Positions 14,273 to 18,708 of a stretch of 18,708 nt of DNA are shown piece after piece. The position numbers and the translations under genes are program-made. A model generated the notes under the pieces. It ran no database searches. It saw only the letters and a list, made by a program, of their open reading frames with translations, and was not told where the DNA came from. Within the stretch, counting starts at the first letter, position 1. Every line of letters starts with the position of its first letter. Source of the stretch: an uncultured Prevotella sp. (lineage in GTDB: Bacteria > Bacteroidota > Bacteroidia > Bacteroidales > Bacteroidaceae); NCBI GenBank assembly GCA_900557255.1, contig USSA01000044.1, positions 1-18,708 on the forward strand, read 5' to 3'.

Positions 14273-14308
14273 GAACGAAATCAATAGAAATCTTACGATA
14301 TATCAATG

Positions 14309-14333
14309 AAGCCCCATGAATAGAGTGGGGCTT
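14309..14333 (+). terminator. Intra-operon terminator/attenuator before the tip adhesin gene
   Basis: AAGCCCCA and TGGGGCTT pair perfectly around a 9-base loop (14317-14325), followed by TTATC. It lies 36 bp after the second fimbrillin stop and 24 bp before the chosen start of the tip gene. It should end or reduce transcription, so that few tip subunits are made per pilin. The ATG at 14316 lies inside the stem, which argues against it as the start codon. Confidence 0.7.
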
Positions 14334-14357
14334 TATCAATTTAAAAAATATAGAATT

Positions 14358-17039
14358 ATGAACAAGACTTATAAAAGCGGTATGATGGCGCTCAGTGCCG
14401 TCGTTTTCTTTATTTCCTGTTCGGAAAGCGAGTCGCTGCAGCAAGCCCATCTTTCTACAGATCAGATTAATTTCATTGCAAGCATGGCGCACCAATGGGA
14501 TGCAAACACCAAGTCTGCTCCTCAGAATCCATTTTCCAGAAGTGCAGGTGAGAGGGATAATGAGGCGCCCATTCATGTGAATGCAAATCTTGCAAAACCT
14601 CTCTACTTGCATCCGGTGGTACAGGATGGTATCCATATCTGGAGCAAGCAAGGTACCCCCATCACCCGTTCCGGTGCACCCATCGAAGATGTGGAGCAGG
14701 AGAGGGTAGTGCAGACTCGTGGCAGTAAGAAAACAGGTCTCAGTGATTATTCGAAATTTGGTGTCACTGCTTTATATCAAAATGGAGATGCTTATGTATC
14801 ATTATTCGATGATGCTACTGCAACCAATTCTGGAAAATATTGGAATATTCCAGATGCCTCTAACCACACCTGGCCTATTGGTTCCAATGTCTCTTTTCAT
14901 GCTTATGCGCCTCATAGCTCAGAATCAAATAGCATGCTGAGCTCAAGTCCTGACCGTACAAATGTTCAAACCAATATTCATTATACGGCATCTTCTGCCG
15001 ATATTGAAAAACAGCCAGATTTAATTGTTGCAACGAAGGCGGCACAGCGAAGTAAAACTGCAGCGAATACACCCGTAGATTTGCAGTTCTCTCATGCCCT
15101 CACGGCAGTTTCTTTTGCGATGAGTAGAGATTTGGCAGATGTGATTGGTAATGGTGCACAACTAACAAGCGTATCTCTGCAGAATATTCCTAATGAAGGT
15201 GATTGTCAGCTGATTGCGCAGGATGACAAACATAGCTCTTCATCCGCAAATTGGAATCTCGGTTCTGCTAAAGGCACCTATACATTTGATCTTTCAGCAA
15301 AGAATATCACTGTAGGTTCTGATATGGCTCTTACTGATGCTAATCAGACCTTGATGATGATTCCGCAGACCTTGCCTGATGGGGCAAAGTTGGAGTTTAC
15401 GTTCAAGCTGAATAGTCAGACTCAGGTCTTGACAGTTAATTTGAAGGGGCAAAAATGGGAGGCAGGACAGAGTGTCATCTACAAGCTCTCTGCCAAGGCA
15501 ATCAATACCCTGGACGCTACTGATGTAACGTATCCTAGCACATGGACAGCGTCATCATTCCCTAAGTCATCCTTCACAACAAATGATGCTATCGGTCTCT
15601 ATGTGGTTGATAAGTATAACCAGATAGTGGAACGCAACGTGAAGCTTACATTGGGAAATAACAATAAATGGACCACAAGCAAGAAGTTCTTGATGTTAGC
15701 AGGATATAAGTATTTCGTATACTATCCATATTCTACTACGGCTCCAACGGTAAATACTGCTGCTGCTGATAAAACTGCAACGGAATTCTTTGCTAAAACG
15801 ATCAGTTCCCTTTCGCTTGTATCAAATCAGAGTGACCAAAAAACTCTTTTGGCTCAGGATTTTCAGGTAGCAAAGGGTGTAGTAGCTGAGGATGCTTCCA
15901 CTCTAAAATTCCCAATGGAGCACAGTATGGGACTAGCAGTCTTGAATAGAGAATCCAAATCTCTAGATCATTTTTATAAGTTGAAGGGGTACGAAGATTA
16001 TACTTGGTCAAACGGATCTGTTCCAACGACAGCAAATGGTATTATTTCTTCTGGTCAGAAATTATTTTCTACAAAAGCGACACAAGGTATCATGGTTGTT
16101 GCACCTAATAGTACGGTAACGTTTACCAATACCAGTACCGGTAAGGATGAATGGAAAAATAAAAGTGTTCCCATAAAGATTAATGAAGGAAATAAGGTTT
16201 ATTTTGGTGAAGCACAACTAAAACGGCAGCATTATGATGAGACTTATACGATGGAAGTTGGTGATATCTACTATAGTGATGGTGCCATGACCCACCAAAG
16301 CGAAGATCTAGCTTCTGGTAAAACACCGATTGGAATTGTTGGTTATATCGGTAGTGATTATTGGACTGAGAAAGATGTTGTAATTAGTGGAAAACCGGTT
16401 GGTGGTCACGCCTTGGTGATGTGTTTGAAAACTATTGGTTCTACAGGCAAAACCAGTATCGGCAAAGAATATGTCTGGTATTCTTCGAATATTGATGCAG
16501 GCAGAAAAAAGATAAACAGTAAGTCTTTACTTGTAAATTCTTATAATGAGACTTATGGTTCTGGTTATACAGAGACAGCTGCATTAATCAAACAATGGGG
16601 CCCAGCCGCAGACGCAGCTTATCAGGCACAGAATTACAAGACGCTTCCTGCTAACTCATCCAAGTGTACAGGTTGGTTTTTACCCACTGCAGGTCAGTAT
16701 TATGCAGTAATGACAAACTTAGGTGCACCATTTTCGGATGATTGGACCGGAATCTGGGATGGTAATACATCTACTCATCCGAACCGAGGATTCTTTAGTA
16801 ATATGACAACCGTTACTAAAAATTTTAATGACAAGTTGATGAAAGTGGGTGACTCTAGTTATACCGAGTTTTTTGGAGTTATCAATACTTGGGCATGGAC
16901 CTCTTCGGAGTTCTGTCCCACGGGCGTCGTGCTCATCGATTCGGGCGTCGACGACTTCAATGGGTCAGGGTTTGTCCGTTTCATCGGCAACTACGTCAAG
17001 ACGTTCCAGATTCCGGTCCGGCCGTTCCTCGCTTTTTAG
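14358..17039 (+). CDS. Tip-adhesin-like protein: fimbrillin-like domains plus C-type-lectin-like C-terminus with a hypervariable end
   Basis: 893 residues from the ATG at 14358; a start at 14316 would place 14 residues before a clean lipoprotein signal (ALSAVVFFISC21-SES) and lies in a terminator stem. Arg-rich sites follow (ITRSG, QTRGS). Two Mfa-like fimbrillin domains are visible: about 127-382 (KFGVTALYQNGDAYVSLF, VDLQFSHALTAVSF, LMMIPQTLPDGAKLEFTF) and about 388-625 (NDAIGLYVVDKYNQIV, KYFVYYPYS, KFPMEHSMGLAVL). The C-terminal part (about 630-893) resembles the lectin-like/formylglycine-enzyme-like fold of DGR target proteins: IGIVGYIG, KCTGWFLPTAGQYYAVM, WAWTSSE and the closing VRPFLAF. 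Residues 847-893 are encoded by adenine-poor DNA, consistent with a DGR variable region. Probable role: ligand binding at the pilus tip. Confidence 0.87.
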   Translation: MNKTYKSGMMALSAVVFFISCSESESLQQAHLSTDQINFIASMAHQWDANTKSAPQNPFSRSAGERDNEAPIHVNANLAKPLYLHPVVQDGIHIWSKQGTPITRSGAPIEDVEQERVVQTRGSKKTGLSDYSKFGVTALYQNGDAYVSLFDDATATNSGKYWNIPDASNHTWPIGSNVSFHAYAPHSSESNSMLSSSPDRTNVQTNIHYTASSADIEKQPDLIVATKAAQRSKTAANTPVDLQFSHALTAVSFAMSRDLADVIGNGAQLTSVSLQNIPNEGDCQLIAQDDKHSSSSANWNLGSAKGTYTFDLSAKNITVGSDMALTDANQTLMMIPQTLPDGAKLEFTFKLNSQTQVLTVNLKGQKWEAGQSVIYKLSAKAINTLDATDVTYPSTWTASSFPKSSFTTNDAIGLYVVDKYNQIVERNVKLTLGNNNKWTTSKKFLMLAGYKYFVYYPYSTTAPTVNTAAADKTATEFFAKTISSLSLVSNQSDQKTLLAQDFQVAKGVVAEDASTLKFPMEHSMGLAVLNRESKSLDHFYKLKGYEDYTWSNGSVPTTANGIISSGQKLFSTKATQGIMVVAPNSTVTFTNTSTGKDEWKNKSVPIKINEGNKVYFGEAQLKRQHYDETYTMEVGDIYYSDGAMTHQSEDLASGKTPIGIVGYIGSDYWTEKDVVISGKPVGGHALVMCLKTIGSTGKTSIGKEYVWYSSNIDAGRKKINSKSLLVNSYNETYGSGYTETAALIKQWGPAADAAYQAQNYKTLPANSSKCTGWFLPTAGQYYAVMTNLGAPFSDDWTGIWDGNTSTHPNRGFFSNMTTVTKNFNDKLMKVGDSSYTEFFGVINTWAWTSSEFCPTGVVLIDSGVDDFNGSGFVRFIGNYVKTFQIPVRPFLAF
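16896..17036 (+). repeat. Predicted DGR variable region (VR)
   Basis: From WTSSE to the stop, adenine makes up 20 of 143 bases, against 39 of 120 in the preceding 16741-16860. Most codons end in C or G, unlike the rest of the gene. Fixed elements (TGG ACC TCT TCG GAG at the start; GTC CGG CCG ... CTC GCT TTT TAG at the end) surround scattered codons of the NNC type (TTC, GGC, GTC, CTC, ATC, GAC). DGRs replace template adenines with random bases and leave exactly this footprint. No template repeat is found elsewhere in the window. Confidence 0.75.
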
Positions 17040-17155
17040 CCATTTATCAATTTAGAAATTTATCAATTTAAAATATAATGAGTTATGAACATAATTATTG
17101 TCAATAGCAGTTAGCCAGAGTGTCTGGAAAAGAGGACGCCTGACGGATGACTATC

Positions 17156-17256
17156 CTGCATCAACAGGCATCCTTTCAGCTATTGTTCGAATCCAATAAG
17201 AAACATGATATATAGTTTTAAATTCTCGTCTGAAAGACCGGGAGGCTGAGTAAGGT
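17156..17256. repeat. 101 bp direct repeat, copy 1
   Basis: Aligns without gaps to 18608-18708 with two substitutions by eye. In one plus frame both copies read CINRH(S/P)FSYCSNPIRNMIYSFKFSSERPGG and then a stop. The 17040-17346 gap after the tip gene holds this repeat, a small hairpin (CCAGA-GTG-TCTGG near 17114-17126) and the terminator of the next gene; I see no gene there. Confidence 0.85.
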
Positions 17257-17270
17257 AATAACTTTCAAAA

Positions 17271-17321
17271 CAAAAAAACTCCCTATAAGTTCAGGCGATT
17301 TATCACCTGGCTTATAGGGAG
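17271..17321 (-). terminator. Rho-independent terminator of the Rpn-like gene
   Basis: CTCCCTATAAG (17279-17289) and CTTATAGGGAG (17311-17321) pair perfectly, with an inner CAGG/CCTG stem. Read on the minus strand, the hairpin is followed by seven T (17272-17278). It lies 25 bp after the stop of the minus-strand gene. Confidence 0.88.
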
Positions 17322-17346
17322 AACTTGTATATCGCTCCTTCAAACT

Positions 17347-18312
17347 TTACTTGGTGTCTAATGAGCTTTTCAATTTCTCAATATGCTCTAATGGCAACTG
17401 GGTGGCAGCTGATACCTGATCTGCAGATAAGCCCATAGCAAGAAGGCGTTGGGCTGTGGCAATATTAGCCTTGTTTTCACCCTCAGCTAATCCCTCAGCT
17501 AATCCCTCAGCTAATCCTTCAGCTCGTCCTTCAGCTCGTCCATTGGCAAGACCTTTGGCTTCACCTTTTGCTACACCTTCATCAATTCCATTCATGTAAT
17601 AGCTCATTAAGACGCCATAGTAATCATCGGCAGCCTTCAAGCTCTCATCATATTTCTCTTGCTCCTCCTGACTCAGGCAGCGGGAATCCGCCAGTTCAGC
17701 AAGTCGCTTGAAAATCTTCTTCTGTGCCGTAAACGGCATTCTCTCTAATGCTTCCATATGCTTTAATACATAAATCCATTTGTCAAAATCACTTTCACAT
17801 TCTTCTGCCTTCTTGTCAAAGAAAGGAAGAGATAAGTAGATGAAGTGAAGATTGTCGGAAAAGACATCTTGACTTCCTTTTTCATACAGACCAACATCGG
17901 TTCTGAATTTCGTCACCGAATTGTCCTTTGGCATGAAGTTCATCAGGCAGACTACATAGACGGGCATCAGGTGATAGAGAGCAGGCTTCTGCTCTATTGT
18001 TTTTTTACGCTGCCCGACAATAGCCTTGCTGGCATAAAAGATGGAGCGATTGATAAAAAATGGCACCCATCTGTTCTGCATCTCGACAATGAAATGATTT
18101 CCATTATCGGTTTCACAATAAATATCAAAGATGCAACCACGCAAATCTTTTGAATCTGCCAGTTGCTCTTTATCCTTGAAGGTGACATCCCTGATATACA
18201 TTTCGTCAACCAACAAGTCATTCAAGAAACTAATCAGCAAGTCCTTGCTGAATTCTTGTCCGAAGAGGCGTTTGAAGCCCCAATCGGTGAAGGGGTTAAT
18301 ATATTTACCCAT
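17347..18312 (-). CDS. Rpn-like / PD-(D/E)XK nuclease family transposase protein
   Basis: 321 residues, full length for the family. It opens with the characteristic YINPFTDWGFKRLFG (PDDEXK_2/Rpn family). Likely catalytic residues are D63 in RGCIFDIYCETDNG and the E77-x-Q79 of FIVEMQNR. PVYVVCLMNF (about 117-126), HFIYLSLPFF (156-165) and LERMPFTAQKKIFKRLAELA (189-208) are conserved family blocks. The tail (about 244-279) is a run of GxAxG/AEG units, then a helical end (ATAQRLLAMGLSADQVSAATQLPLEHIEKL). Rpn proteins promote RecA-independent recombination and DNA cleavage in E. coli; transposition itself is not established. The gene is monocistronic, with its own promoter (18345-18376) and terminator, and lies between 101 bp direct repeats. 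Confidence 0.92.
   Translation of the reverse strand: MGKYINPFTDWGFKRLFGQEFSKDLLISFLNDLLVDEMYIRDVTFKDKEQLADSKDLRGCIFDIYCETDNGNHFIVEMQNRWVPFFINRSIFYASKAIVGQRKKTIEQKPALYHLMPVYVVCLMNFMPKDNSVTKFRTDVGLYEKGSQDVFSDNLHFIYLSLPFFDKKAEECESDFDKWIYVLKHMEALERMPFTAQKKIFKRLAELADSRCLSQEEQEKYDESLKAADDYYGVLMSYYMNGIDEGVAKGEAKGLANGRAEGRAEGLAEGLAEGLAEGENKANIATAQRLLAMGLSADQVSAATQLPLEHIEKLKSSLDTK
17481..17540 (-). repeat. 12-bp tandem repeats (5 units) in the Rpn-like gene
   Basis: Five consecutive 12-base units, three CCTCAGCTAATC followed by two CTTCAGCTCGTC, encode the AEGL/AEGR run. Units are multiples of three, so gain or loss by slippage would change the linker length without breaking the frame. Confidence 0.85.
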
Positions 18313-18344
18313 GGCAAAATAGTGAGATAATTGATATCTGAGGG

Positions 18345-18376
18345 CAAATTTACGATTTTTCTATGAAATCTCCAAG
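18345..18376 (-). promoter_or_regulatory. Promoter of the Rpn-like gene
   Basis: The minus strand has CTTG (18373-18376), a 20-base spacer, and TAAATTTG (18345-18352), a good Bacteroidetes -33/-7 pair, about 32 bases before the start codon. Confidence 0.55.
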
Positions 18377-18443
18377 AAAAATAATGAGTTTTTTCAGAAA
18401 AATATCTAATGAAGTTCTTCTATACAGTAGCCTTATGTAAATA

Positions 18444-18701
18444 TTGCTTCTCACTTTTCTGCATATCATCCCATCCCTCTTTTCCGCTCCGGATGATCTC
18501 TCAGTAAGTGATGACATGGAAAAGGGAGTAATCGACACTATAAAGATTGAGGGAGTTAAGGGCGAAGGTGCTTATAATTATGATTTTTCTGATAATAAAT
18601 GGCATTTCTGCATCAACAGGCATTCTTTCAGCTATTGTTCGAATCCAATAAGGAACATGATATATAGTTTTAAATTCTCGTCTGAAAGACCGGGAGGCTG
18701 A
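18444..18701 (+). CDS. Doubtful short open frame ending in the 101 bp repeat
   Basis: 85 codons from a TTG: LLTFLHIIPSLFSAPDDLSVSDDMEKGVIDTIKIEGVKGEGAYNYDFSDNKWHF and then the repeat-encoded CINRHSFSYCSNPIRNMIYSFKFSSERPGG. There is no ATG start and no recognised domain. It may be a gene fragment whose 3' end was duplicated (copy at 17156-17250). The 18313-18708 stretch otherwise contains the Rpn promoter and the second repeat only. Confidence 0.25.
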   Translation: MLLTFLHIIPSLFSAPDDLSVSDDMEKGVIDTIKIEGVKGEGAYNYDFSDNKWHFCINRHSFSYCSNPIRNMIYSFKFSSERPGG

Positions 18702-18708
18702 GTAAGGT
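18608..18708. repeat. 101 bp direct repeat, copy 2, running to the window edge
   Basis: Near-identical to 17156-17256. The match is still intact at the last base, so the full repeat may be longer than seen here. Confidence 0.85.

Noticed and set aside
14316..14357. Upstream ATG start for the tip-adhesin gene
   Set aside because: It lies within a terminator stem and would put 14 residues before a normal lipoprotein signal peptide.
17114..17126. CCAGA-GTG-TCTGG hairpin after the tip gene as the DGR recognition hairpin
   Set aside because: The 5-bp stem and 3-base loop differ from the known DGR downstream hairpins; kept only as a note.
1..18708. CRISPR arrays, tRNA or rRNA genes
   Set aside because: No regularly spaced short repeats, cloverleaf-like genes or rRNA-like conserved segments were seen on either strand by eye.

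Overview
The window looks like chromosome of a Bacteroidales gut commensal, most likely Prevotella/Segatella (compare S. copri). Three things point there: a type V (Mfa/Fim-type) pilus operon made of lipoprotein pilins, Bacteroidetes-type promoter boxes (TAnnTTTG), and a PD-(D/E)XK 'transposase-family' (Rpn-like) gene with an AEG-repeat tail. The organism call is inferred from protein families; I could not search any database.

Layout. (1) 1-731, plus strand: 3' part of a coiled-coil/membrane protein, probably accessory. It is separated by a hairpin terminator from (2) 3293-805, minus strand: a tight three-gene operon of two paralogous TonB-domain proteins and a small radical SAM enzyme. Both TonB proteins share an unusual N-terminal four-cysteine module followed by a membrane segment. 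A decapitated remnant of a third paralog lies just upstream (3509-3297). (3) 7082-3759, minus strand: six small AT-rich genes of mostly unknown function (one QxK nuclease-like, one DUF4304/immunity-like, one single-span membrane protein, one lipoprotein, and a pair of orphans). The block is bracketed by two diverged copies of a ~188 bp direct repeat carrying the same promoter box, and three of its intergenic gaps carry a palindromic repeat. It resembles the recombinase-associated arrays of orphan immunity genes known in Bacteroidales. (4) 8435-7434, minus strand: a tyrosine recombinase/invertase that has lost its C-terminal catalytic residues. (5) 8505-8731: an intergenic segment bounded by inverted repeats with promoter boxes on both strands, which I read as an invertible promoter (phase switch). 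(6) 8754-17039, plus strand: the pilus operon, in the order DUF3575 protein, DUF3868 protein, fimbrillin, Mfa2/FimB-type protein, second fimbrillin, and an ~890-residue tip-adhesin-like protein. The last ~140 bp of the tip gene are strongly depleted in adenine and encode a C-type-lectin-like end, the signature of a diversity-generating retroelement (DGR) variable region. No reverse transcriptase or template repeat is visible in the window. (7) 17156-18708: an Rpn-like nuclease gene lying between two nearly identical 101 bp direct repeats, the second of which runs to the window edge.

How it may work together: the pilus operon appears to have two layers of variation, on/off switching through promoter inversion and hypermutation of the tip-adhesin binding surface by a DGR acting from outside the window. 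In the orientation given, the better promoter inside the invertible segment faces away from the pilus genes, so the captured state may be OFF. The adjacent recombinase is broken, so inversion would now need an enzyme acting in trans. The immunity-like array seems to have been joined to the broken end of the recombinase.
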